A stretch of DNA of 64,000 nucleotides, taken from Pseudomonadota bacterium. Lineage in GTDB: Bacteria; Myxococcota_A; UBA796; SXON01. The notes under the pieces were generated by a model. That model was not told the origin of the DNA. It ran no database searches and worked only from the letters and a program-made list of their open reading frames with translations. The position numbers were made by a program, and so were the translations under genes. Each line of letters starts with the position of its first letter. Position 1 is the first letter of the stretch. Positions 43,384 through 51,362 of this stretch are shown here, piece after piece. The DNA is taken from NCBI GenBank assembly GCA_030684355.1, contig JAUXTN010000203.1:46198-110197 (forward strand). The letters run 5' to 3'.

Positions 43384-44193
43384 ATGAAGATGCCCTCCAA
43401 GCTCGCCCTCCTCGCCTGGTTCGCCGTCGGTACGGCAGGTGCGCTCGCCAGCCTGCCCGCCATCCCGGTGGCGTACGCCGCCCCCGCCGCCGCCGAATTG
43501 GTCAAGATGCTCCAGACGGTCGACGATCGGGCCCGCAACAGCGGCGACTACAAGTCCCTCGTCTACATCGAGCAGAAGGAGAAGGACAAGTCGGACCTCG
43601 TGTACCAGGCGGTCGTCTACCGCAGGGACGAGACCGACAAGCTCGTCATCATGTTCCTGAAGCCGCAGAGCGAGGCCGGGAAGGGCTACCTGCGCGTCGA
43701 CAAGAACCTGTTCATGTACGACCCCTCCGTGGGCCGTTGGGAGCGCCGCACCGAGCGCGAGCGCATCGGCGGCACCGACTCCCAGCGCGCGGACTTCGAC
43801 GAGTCGCGCCTCGCCGAGGAGTACACCCCCACGTTCGTCGCCGAGGAGGCCCTCGGCAAGTACAAGGTGAACCACATCAAGCTCACCGCGAAGGAGGGGA
43901 TCGACGTGTCCTATCCGGTGGTCGAGCTCTGGTTGGATCAGGGCACGACCAACGTGCTCAAGCGCCAGGACTTCGCGTTGTCCGGCCGCCTCATGCGCAC
44001 GACCTACTACCCCGAGTACATGAAGCAGTACTCGCCGTCGAAGAAGGCGGACGTGTACACCCCGAAGGAGATCCGCATCTTCGACGAGGTCGAGAAGGGC
44101 AACACCACGACGATCGTGATGCAGAGCGTCGATCTGAACAGCCTCGACGACAGCATCTTCACCAAGGCGTGGCTCGAGAGCAAGAGCCGATGA
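43384..44193 (+). CDS. Outer-membrane lipoprotein-sorting protein (LolA-like)
   Basis: This 269-residue protein has a Sec signal ending near VAYAAPA. The mature part has the LolA-like layout of half-barrel strands: YKSLVYIEQKEKDKSDLVYQ, LVIMFLKPQSEAGKGYLRVD, NLFMYDPSVGRWERRTERER, and VELWLDQGTTNVLKRQDFAL. The family is annotated as outer membrane lipoprotein-sorting and is found beside FtsX permeases or RND pumps. It probably carries a hydrophobic cargo across the periplasm. Its stop overlaps the start of the barrel gene by ATGA. Confidence 0.9.
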   Translation: MKMPSKLALLAWFAVGTAGALASLPAIPVAYAAPAAAELVKMLQTVDDRARNSGDYKSLVYIEQKEKDKSDLVYQAVVYRRDETDKLVIMFLKPQSEAGKGYLRVDKNLFMYDPSVGRWERRTERERIGGTDSQRADFDESRLAEEYTPTFVAEEALGKYKVNHIKLTAKEGIDVSYPVVELWLDQGTTNVLKRQDFALSGRLMRTTYYPEYMKQYSPSKKADVYTPKEIRIFDEVEKGNTTTIVMQSVDLNSLDDSIFTKAWLESKSR

Positions 44194-45692
44194 TCCCGGT
44201 CCTCCTTGCCCTCTCGGGTTGGGCGCTCGCCGAGGATCCGCCGCCGCCGGCGGAGGCCCCGCCGCCCTCCCCGCCCGCGGACGTGCCTCCGGCCGAGGCA
44301 CCGGCCCCCGCGCCCGAGAACCGCGACGACGCGATGTTCGGCGGCGCCTCCGACGTGCCGACGGGTGCGTTTCCCGAGGAGTCCGCCCCCACCACCGGCG
44401 ACCGCGACACCGACCTGATGTCCGGCGGCGACATCTCCCAGGCGGGCGGCATCTTCGACACGTTGGAGGCGCTCGACCAGCGCGTCACCATCGGCGGCCG
44501 CCTCTACTTGCGGCTCAACGCCGCGATCCCCGAGGATCCCGAGCCGGAGGATGTCACCCTCTCGAGCCCCAACTTCCTCGACCTCTTCGTGGATGCGCGG
44601 CCGAACGACCGCGTCCGCGGCTACGTCCAGGGCCGGCTCACGCAGAACCTGGCGGTGCAGGCCGGGGACACCGATGTCTACGGCACGACCGTCGCGCCCA
44701 CCAAGGTCCTGCTCGACCAGATGTGGCTCAACTTCGACGTTGGCCGCAAGGTCTTCATCACCGTGGGCCGCCAGCGCGTGAAGTGGGGCGCCGGGCGCTT
44801 CTGGAACCCGACCGACTTCCTCCAGCCCTCCCGCCTCGATCCCCTCGCCTTCTTCGACGAGCGCACGGGCGTGGGCCTCGTGAAGGTGCACGTCCCCATC
44901 GAGCGCACGGGCACGAACCTCTACGCCTTCGCCGACATCGAGGGAGCCGACGCCATCGACCAGGTGGGCGCGGCGTGGCGCCTGGAGCAGGTGGTCGGCA
45001 CCACCGAGGTCGCGCTCTCCGGCAGCGTCGGCAAGGACCGCCCCACGCGGCTCGGCGCCCAGGTGTCGACCGCCGTGTGGATCCTCGATCTGAAGGCCGA
45101 GGCCGCGATCACCCACGGCCTGACCACCACGTTCTACCGGGGCGGCTTCGATTGGGGCCCGCTCGACGACGACGGCGCCGCCAGCTTCCTCACCATCGAG
45201 ACCCCCGAAAGTTACACCCGCGAGGACGAGTGGATCCCCCAGGTGGTGGCCGGCCTGGAGTTCCCGATCCGCTACAGCGACGAGGACAGCGTCACCATCG
45301 GCGCCGAGTACTTCTACAACGACGCTGGCTATGACGACGCCTCGCTCTACCCCTGGCTCGTCTTCAACGACGCGTTCACGCCGTTCTACCTGGGTCGGCA
45401 CTACGCGGGCGCCTACGTCTACCTCCCCGGCCCCGGCGAGTGGGACGACCACACGTTCACCGCCTCCACGATCGCGAACCTCTCCGACAAGAGCTTCACC
45501 TCGCGGGTGGACTACAGCGTGCGGGCGCTCACCTTCCTGTCGATCAACGCCTACGCGGCCGGGCACTACGGCAACGTCGGCGAGCTCCGCTTCGGGCTCG
45601 ACGTGCCGCCCATCCTCGGCGTCACGGAGGAGCCCACCGTCGTGAAGCCTCCCCTGCTCGACGTGGGCCTCGGCGCGCAGATCACGTTCTGA
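44190..45692 (+). CDS. Outer-membrane beta-barrel protein (end of export operon)
   Basis: This 500-residue protein has a short signal (MIPVLLALSGWALAE) and a Pro/Ala-rich linker (about 17-50). Then come alternating amphipathic strands typical of an outer-membrane barrel: VTIGGRLYLRLNA, FLDLFVDARPNDRVRGYVQG, KVFITVGRQRVKWGAGRFWN and PLLDVGLGAQITF at the C-terminus, ending in Phe. The segment GRQRVKWGAGRFWNPTDFL is characteristic of DUF1302/porin-like barrels found with lipid-export systems. It is the last gene of the marR-ABC operon and is probably the outer-membrane exit. Confidence 0.85.
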   Translation: MIPVLLALSGWALAEDPPPPAEAPPPSPPADVPPAEAPAPAPENRDDAMFGGASDVPTGAFPEESAPTTGDRDTDLMSGGDISQAGGIFDTLEALDQRVTIGGRLYLRLNAAIPEDPEPEDVTLSSPNFLDLFVDARPNDRVRGYVQGRLTQNLAVQAGDTDVYGTTVAPTKVLLDQMWLNFDVGRKVFITVGRQRVKWGAGRFWNPTDFLQPSRLDPLAFFDERTGVGLVKVHVPIERTGTNLYAFADIEGADAIDQVGAAWRLEQVVGTTEVALSGSVGKDRPTRLGAQVSTAVWILDLKAEAAITHGLTTTFYRGGFDWGPLDDDGAASFLTIETPESYTREDEWIPQVVAGLEFPIRYSDEDSVTIGAEYFYNDAGYDDASLYPWLVFNDAFTPFYLGRHYAGAYVYLPGPGEWDDHTFTASTIANLSDKSFTSRVDYSVRALTFLSINAYAAGHYGNVGELRFGLDVPPILGVTEEPTVVKPPLLDVGLGAQITF

Positions 45693-45793
45693 GGCGGGGG
45701 GCGGGACGGGGGCCCGGCTGCCACGGTGGCACGATTGGGAGGGCCCGACGTGCCGGTCCAGCGGGCCTGTCTACGGGCAGACCCCTGCCCCAG

Positions 45794-47755
45794 CTACGCC
45801 CAACACACGGCTACCAGCCGATCCCCCGAGTAGGGCATGCGGCCGTGCGAGATGGAGCGGTTGTCGATGGCGGTGACGTCGCCCTTCTCCCAGCGCGGGA
45901 ACACCATGTGCTTCCAGATCGCGGTGCGCACGGCCTCGAAGTCGGCCTCGGGGATGGCGCCGCCGTCCGCGAAGGTGACGTGCATGGCGGCGTCCTCGGG
46001 GTCGGCACCCAGGCGCTGCCACGCCCCGAGGACCGTCGCCGCGAGCTGCCACCCGCGCCACGGCCAGGCCCCCATGCGGGTCGCGATGCGCGCGTACTCG
46101 CCGGGGCCGACGGAGCCGTGGAACACGTGCGCGTGGTTGAACCAGACCGGCTCGCCGGTCGTCGGGTGGGGCCGCGACGCGGAGTGGGTGCTCACGAGCC
46201 GTAGCCGCCCGTCCGCCCGCCACGTGGGGGTGAACTGGTGGATGGCGCAGACGCGTTCGATCTCGGCGCGGTCGGTCGTGCCGAACATCTGGTCCCACCG
46301 CTTGAGCTGGCGCGGGTCGCGCTTCCCCTGCCCCTCGGGCCCGCCGTAGTTGCGCACGATGCGGAGCCCACGGGACTCCCAGCGCGCCCGAACGGTGGGA
46401 TCGAGGTCGCGGTAGACCGCGCGGAGGTCCGCGAGGGGGGTCTCCCCGCCGGGGCCGGTGTTGGGCCGGAGCCCGCAGAAGAAGAGCCGCCGCGGGGGCT
46501 CGGGGAGGAAGGTCATCTCCGCGTGCTGCGGGATCGGGTAGTGCCCCGGGAGCTCGCTCGCGGTGAAGACGTAGGGGGTCAGGGCGTCGCGCGGCGAGGT
46601 GCCCAGGTAGTTGTTCTGGAGGTCCGGGTCGACGGCGCGGGCGACCCGCTCGAAGGCCTCCGGCCCGTCGATCTCGAAACCGCGGAAGAGCAGGGCGCCG
46701 TGGCGGGTGAGCAGCGCGTCCGTAGCGGCGCGGTCCGCGACGAGCCACTCCACCAGGGCGTCCACGGAGGGGTCCCCGGCGGGCTCGACCACGAGCGGGG
46801 TCTCGGAGCCCTTGGCGAACGGGTGCGTGCGCATCGGGCGGGGGGGCGCGGCGGGGCGGCGGGTGCGCTCCGCCGGCACGCCGGCCGGCCGGATGCTGGC
46901 GGAGGGCTCGGGGAAGGCCGCGGGATCGCTCGACGGCAGGGCGAGGAGGGCGGCGCGGCGCTCGGGCGGGAGGGTCGCCAGGAGCGCCTCGGCCATCGAG
47001 CGGGCGTCTGGCCAGCGCTCGGCGGGCGTCGGGCGGGTCGCACGCCAGATGATGGGGCGGAGGGCCGCCGGGATGGTGTCCCAGCGCGGGGCGTCCCGCT
47101 CGGCGGTGAAGAGGTCCGCGGGGCTCTCCTCCGTCGTGAGGCGGAACAGCAGGCTCCCGACCCCGTAGAGGTCGACCGTCAGGTCGGCCCGGCGCGCGTC
47201 CAGCCGCTGCTCGGGCGCCATGTAGAGGAACGTGCCGAGGCTCGTGCCGGTGCTCGTGAGGTCGCGCGCGGCGGCGTCGTACCGCGCGATGCCGAAGTCG
47301 CAGAGGCGGCCGTTCCCCACGTCGTCCACGAGGACGTTGCCCGCCTTCACGTCGCGGTGGACGATGCCCTGCGCGTGGGCCTCCGCGAGCGCGGAGAGGA
47401 CCTGGATCGCGAGGACGCTGGCGTCGTCCCCGGTGAGGGGCCCGTCCTCGTTCCGGCGGTCGAGGATGCTGCCGCCGTCGGCATAGTCCATCACCATGTA
47501 CGGGAGGCCCTCCACGACGCCCACGGCGTACACCGGGACGATGTAGGGGTGATGGAGCTGGGAGAGGAGCTCCATCTCGCCCTGGAAGCGCGCCTGCACC
47601 TCGGGGGAGGCCGCCTCCGCCAGCACCTTCATCGCGCAGGCCGCGCCCGTCACCTCGTCGACGCCGCGGTACACCCATGCGCTCGCCCCGCGGGCGACGC
47701 GCTCCTCGATCCGGTAGCGGCCGTCCAACCGGGCGCCGATGATCGTTGTCGACAT
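45794..47755 (-). CDS. Fusion of Ser/Thr protein kinase and TauD-like Fe/2-oxoglutarate dioxygenase
   Basis: This is one uninterrupted frame of 653 residues. The kinase (about 14-265) has a Gly-rich loop ARGASAWVYRG, K43, HRDVKAGN (133-140), DFG (153-155) and APEQ (180-183). A Pro/Ala-rich linker (about 270-315) follows. The C-terminal half (about 318-653) is a TauD/TfdA-type dioxygenase with H411-x-E413 as the facial-triad start. The distal H637 is in ISHGR and R646 is in the 2-oxoglutarate site. The HxE variant and following FFCGLRPNTGPGGETPL suggest the SyrP-like branch that hydroxylates peptide or amino-acid substrates. The fusion suggests phospho-control of an oxygenase. Confidence 0.9.
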   Translation of the reverse strand: MSTTIIGARLDGRYRIEERVARGASAWVYRGVDEVTGAACAMKVLAEAASPEVQARFQGEMELLSQLHHPYIVPVYAVGVVEGLPYMVMDYADGGSILDRRNEDGPLTGDDASVLAIQVLSALAEAHAQGIVHRDVKAGNVLVDDVGNGRLCDFGIARYDAAARDLTSTGTSLGTFLYMAPEQRLDARRADLTVDLYGVGSLLFRLTTEESPADLFTAERDAPRWDTIPAALRPIIWRATRPTPAERWPDARSMAEALLATLPPERRAALLALPSSDPAAFPEPSASIRPAGVPAERTRRPAAPPRPMRTHPFAKGSETPLVVEPAGDPSVDALVEWLVADRAATDALLTRHGALLFRGFEIDGPEAFERVARAVDPDLQNNYLGTSPRDALTPYVFTASELPGHYPIPQHAEMTFLPEPPRRLFFCGLRPNTGPGGETPLADLRAVYRDLDPTVRARWESRGLRIVRNYGGPEGQGKRDPRQLKRWDQMFGTTDRAEIERVCAIHQFTPTWRADGRLRLVSTHSASRPHPTTGEPVWFNHAHVFHGSVGPGEYARIATRMGAWPWRGWQLAATVLGAWQRLGADPEDAAMHVTFADGGAIPEADFEAVRTAIWKHMVFPRWEKGDVTAIDNRSISHGRMPYSGDRLVAVCWA

Positions 47756-47845
47756 GCGTCATCGCCTAACCGGCGCGCACGGCCACCACGCGGCAATTCG
47801 CAGATGAGGAAGCCCACGTTCCGGCACCGGTTATCAGGCGCCGTC

Positions 47846-48784
47846 ATGTCCTACCTTCCCTGGCTACTCCCGCTCCTCGCGCTCTGGCTCCTCGCGGAGT
47901 TCAAGACCAGCCGTCCCGACGGGACGCTCGAGCGGATCCACCCGTTCCGACGCATCCTTTTGTACCTCCTGCCGGAGCGCAACGGGGCGGTCGTGTACTT
48001 CGACGCCTACGCCGACGGCGAGCAGCTCGCCGCCTGGCTCGCGCGCCACAAGGAGGCCGGCGCGGGCGCCCCGGGGGGCGGCGTGAACATGACCCACCTG
48101 ACGGTCGCCGCCGCCAACATCGCCCTCGCGGCCACGCCGAAGATGAACCGCTTCGTCGTCGGGCGCCGCCTCTACCGGCGCAACGCCCGGTGGTTGAGCT
48201 TCTCGATGAAGCGCGCCCGGATGGATCGCGAGGCGCAGATCTCCACGGTCAAGCTCGAGATGCCCGACGGCGAGGCCTTCTCCGAGCTCGTCGCGCGCAT
48301 GAACGGCGGCATCAAGGCGGAGCGCAGCGGCAAGAAGACGCGCACCGACAAGGAGCTCGACCTCTTCAACTTCTTCCCGCGGCCGGTCCTGCGATTCGGC
48401 ACCTGGGCGCTCAAGACGGCGGACTACTACAACCTGCTCCCGCGCGCCTACATCGACGGAGACCCGCTGTTCACCAGCATCTTCATCGCGAACCTCGGCT
48501 CGCTCGGGATGGGCGCCGGGTACCACCACCTCTTCGAGTACGGCAACTGCCCGATGTTCATCATGATCGGCAAGCTGGAGGACCGCGTGGTGGTGAAGAA
48601 CGGCCAGCCGGTCGTCCGCCCGATGCTGCACGTCCGGTTCACCTACGAAGAGCGCATCGAGGACGGCCTCAACGCCCGGTTCGGCATCGACAGGTTCATC
48701 GAGATCCTGGAGAACCCGGGCCCGTGGCTCGACGAGGGCGCGATGTGGCCGCGGGTTGAGGCCCGGCAGGCCGCGAACGGGTAG
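47846..48784 (+). CDS. Membrane-anchored CAT-fold acyltransferase-like protein, degenerate active site
   Basis: ATG at 47846 gives 312 residues with an N-terminal membrane helix (LPWLLPLLALWLLAEF). The rest resembles the catalytic domain of 2-oxoacid dehydrogenase E2 acyltransferases: NMTHLTVAAANIALAATPKM, SIFIANLGSLGMG and FTYEERIEDGLNARFGIDRF. The active-site HxxxDG of E2 is here EERIEDG, so the catalytic His is replaced, and no lipoyl domain is present. It may be a non-catalytic or differently catalytic member. It is divergent from the kinase-dioxygenase gene. Confidence 0.72.
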   Translation: MSYLPWLLPLLALWLLAEFKTSRPDGTLERIHPFRRILLYLLPERNGAVVYFDAYADGEQLAAWLARHKEAGAGAPGGGVNMTHLTVAAANIALAATPKMNRFVVGRRLYRRNARWLSFSMKRARMDREAQISTVKLEMPDGEAFSELVARMNGGIKAERSGKKTRTDKELDLFNFFPRPVLRFGTWALKTADYYNLLPRAYIDGDPLFTSIFIANLGSLGMGAGYHHLFEYGNCPMFIMIGKLEDRVVVKNGQPVVRPMLHVRFTYEERIEDGLNARFGIDRFIEILENPGPWLDEGAMWPRVEARQAANG

Positions 48785-48809
48785 GCGCGGTCGCGTGCGG
48801 TGAGGGGTC

Positions 48810-50135
48810 CTACCCCTCTTCGCAGACGTACTGGGTCACCGTCAGCGCATCGATGAGGTGGTAGTTGGTCACGCTGCCGGTCGCGGCGGTGAAGCCCACG
48901 TAGGCGGGAAACGCCGTGAAGCCGGGGAGGTCCTCGTCGATGTAGGTCACGCCGTCGATCGAGACGGTCACGTGCCGCGCGAGCACGATGACGGACATGT
49001 CGTGCCACGCGCCGTCCTCCATCTCGGGGAGCGCCGCCCACGCCGCGGGGCCGAAGGGCTCGCCGTCGAAGTGGATGGAGACGTGGTCCTCCTGGGTGGG
49101 GTCGCCGTACTCGGCGTTGTACCAGGTGTCGACCTCGATGCTCCAGCCGGGCAGGCCCGCGTAGCCGAGCCCGCCGCCGGAGCTGCCGACGAAGCCCGTC
49201 ATCCGCGACGAGTCGAGCGCGGTCACCGAGATGCCGTCCGCGCCGTCGCCGCCGCTCACGTAGAAGCGGAAGTCGATGGAGACGTTGTCCGCGCCGACGG
49301 TGGTGGCGGTCTGGAAGGCGGTGCCGCTCTGGTTGGCGCTCGGCTGCGTGAGCTCCACCCAACCGTTCGCGCCGTCCCAGCGGGCGTTACCCTCGAAGTG
49401 CCACGTGGAGAGATCGAGGTTGTCCGCGGAGTAGCCCTGATCCTGGCAGATGGTGACGGTCTGGCTCACCGCCTGGCCGCAGGTGTCGGTGGCCGTGAGC
49501 GTGACCCGGTGGGAGCCCGCCGTGCGCACGGTGGGGTCCCAAGCGAACGAGGTCTCGCCCGTGGCGCTGGCGGGCGCGGTGGAGAGCACGCCGTCGATGT
49601 CGGAGGACCACGCCACCGCCAGGGTGTCGGCCGGATCGCGGTCGTCGGCGACGAGCCCCGTGAAGGTCGCGGCCACGTCCCCGGCGAGCACCTCGCCGTC
49701 CACGGGCGCGGTGATCGTGGCCGTGGGGGCGGCGTCGAGCACGGCCCACATGGGAACGTCGATGTCGGGGGTCTCGGGGTCGTCCGTGTGGACGGTCAGC
49801 ATCGCGTCGCCGGGGCCGCCGGTGACGGGGATGACGAGCACTTCGCCCGGCTGGAGCGTGGCGGGCACCGTGACCTCGCCGAGCGCCCACCCATCTCCCA
49901 CCACCTCGACCGCCTGGACGTTCAGCGCGCTGTCTCCCACGTTGCTGACCTCGACCGTGGTCTCGCCCACCACTCCCGGGCAGAGCAGGCCAAGATCGAT
50001 GGCGGTGGGGCTGACGGCCACATCCGGGAAGGTCGGGGTGTCCTCCTCGAAGGTGGGCTCTTCTTTCTTCTCCTCGATGCCGTATTCGGTACAGCCGGCC
50101 GCGAACGCGAGGAGCAACAACAAGGACGTGCGCAT
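48810..50135 (-). CDS. Lipoprotein with Hydin-like and lectin-like domains
   Basis: ATG at 50135 gives 441 residues. There is a lipoprotein signal (LLLLLAFAAGC), a Glu-rich spacer and a beta-domain of the choice-of-anchor/Hydin type (VSPTAIDLGLLCPG, TTVEVSNVGDSALNV). An Ig-like segment (ITAPVDGEVLAGD, SHRVTLTATDTCG) follows. From about residue 245 comes a jelly-roll like L-type lectins: DGISVTALDSSRMTGFVGSS, GYAGLPGWSIEVDTWYN, DHVSIHFDG and HDMSVIVLARHVTVSIDGV. It is likely to bind glycans at the surface. The gene is convergent with the CAT-fold gene and divergent from the M24-like gene. Confidence 0.8.
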   Translation of the reverse strand: MRTSLLLLLAFAAGCTEYGIEEKKEEPTFEEDTPTFPDVAVSPTAIDLGLLCPGVVGETTVEVSNVGDSALNVQAVEVVGDGWALGEVTVPATLQPGEVLVIPVTGGPGDAMLTVHTDDPETPDIDVPMWAVLDAAPTATITAPVDGEVLAGDVAATFTGLVADDRDPADTLAVAWSSDIDGVLSTAPASATGETSFAWDPTVRTAGSHRVTLTATDTCGQAVSQTVTICQDQGYSADNLDLSTWHFEGNARWDGANGWVELTQPSANQSGTAFQTATTVGADNVSIDFRFYVSGGDGADGISVTALDSSRMTGFVGSSGGGLGYAGLPGWSIEVDTWYNAEYGDPTQEDHVSIHFDGEPFGPAAWAALPEMEDGAWHDMSVIVLARHVTVSIDGVTYIDEDLPGFTAFPAYVGFTAATGSVTNYHLIDALTVTQYVCEEG

Positions 50136-50181
50136 GGACCGTACTTTAGCGCAACATCCAGCCGACGAGCGGGAGACGGCG

Positions 50182-51264
50182 ATGACACACGAGATCGACG
50201 AGAAGCTCCGGACCATGCGCGCCGCGCTCACGGCGGGGGGCCTCGGCGCGCTCCGCCTCCGCGGCGTCGACTGGTTCGCCTGGGCCACCGGCGGCGGGTC
50301 GAGCGTGGTGAACCTCGCGGCGGAGGTGGGCGTGGCCGAGGTGCTCGTGACGAGTCGCGGCGCGTGGGTGCTGACCGACCCCATCGAGGCGCCGCGGCTC
50401 CGGGACGAGGAGCTGCGCCCCGGGTTCACCGTGCAGGTGGACCCATGGGCCGAGCCCGTGCGGCGCGACCAGTTCGTGGCCGTCGAGGCGAGCGGCGAGG
50501 TGGCGTCCGACCGCCCGCACGGCGGCGAGCGCCACCTCCCCGGCGGGCTGCTCGAGGCGAAGCGCACGCTCCTCCCCGCGGAGATCGCCCGCTACCGGGT
50601 GCTCGGCCACGACGCCGCCGCCGCGGTCACCGACGTGCTCACCGCCGCCCACCCCGGCTGGAGCGAGGCCGCGCTCGCGGGCGCCGCCGCGGAGGCGCTG
50701 TGGCGGCAGGGCATCCACCCCATCGTCACGCTCGTGGCCGGCGCGCATCGGCTGCCCCGCTACCGGCACCCGCTCCCCACCGGCGCTTCGCTCGGGCGCC
50801 TCGCCATGTTGGTGGTGTGCGGCCGCCGGGGCGGGCTCTACGCCAACCTCACGCGTTTCGTGTCGTTCGGGGGCCTCACCACCGAGGAGCGGCAGGCCTT
50901 CGCCCTCGTCGCGCGGGTCGAGGCCGCGGCGCTCGATGCCTCCCGCCCGGGCACGCGGCTCGACGAGGTCTACCGCGTCCTGGCCCAGGCCTACGCGCGG
51001 GAGGGGCGCCCCGGCGAGGAGGCGTTCCACCATCAGGGCGGCACCACCGGCTACCTCGCCCGGGAGGTCGTCGCGACGCCGTCGACCACGGACTCCCTCG
51101 GGGTCGGCAGCGCGCTGGCGTGGAACCCGAGCGTCGTCGGCATGAAGATCGAGGACACGGTGGTCCTGACAACGGCGGGGATCGAGATCCTCACCGTGGA
51201 TCCTCGGTGGCCGACGGTCGAGGTCGCGGGGCGCGCCCGGCCGACCGTGTGGGAGCGGGCGTAG
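50182..51264 (+). CDS. M24 (pita-bread) peptidase-like protein with altered metal site
   Basis: ATG at 50182, after GGGAG, gives 360 residues. The overall layout is of Xaa-Pro aminopeptidase/creatinase proteins. The first half is an N-terminal domain and the second half is the pita-bread fold (EIARYRVLGHDAAAAVTDVL, GGLYANLTRFVSFG, AFHHQGGTTGY, NPSVVGMKIEDTVVLTTAG). Canonical members use Asp-Asp-His-Glu-Glu to bind two metals. Here the Asp pair in the GGLYANLTR region is missing (Asn 222 in place of Asp), although His 283/284 and Glu 324 remain. It may lack metal-dependent peptidase activity, like creatinase. Confidence 0.8.
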   Translation: MTHEIDEKLRTMRAALTAGGLGALRLRGVDWFAWATGGGSSVVNLAAEVGVAEVLVTSRGAWVLTDPIEAPRLRDEELRPGFTVQVDPWAEPVRRDQFVAVEASGEVASDRPHGGERHLPGGLLEAKRTLLPAEIARYRVLGHDAAAAVTDVLTAAHPGWSEAALAGAAAEALWRQGIHPIVTLVAGAHRLPRYRHPLPTGASLGRLAMLVVCGRRGGLYANLTRFVSFGGLTTEERQAFALVARVEAAALDASRPGTRLDEVYRVLAQAYAREGRPGEEAFHHQGGTTGYLAREVVATPSTTDSLGVGSALAWNPSVVGMKIEDTVVLTTAGIEILTVDPRWPTVEVAGRARPTVWERA

Positions 51265-51362
51265 CGCGGGCGCCGGGCGCACGGGCGGGGCACGGCAGGG
51301 CCCCGCATTCGTCGTATCCATCGCCCGGGGAGTGACGCTATGCTCCACCCCTCGAGGTGCCG

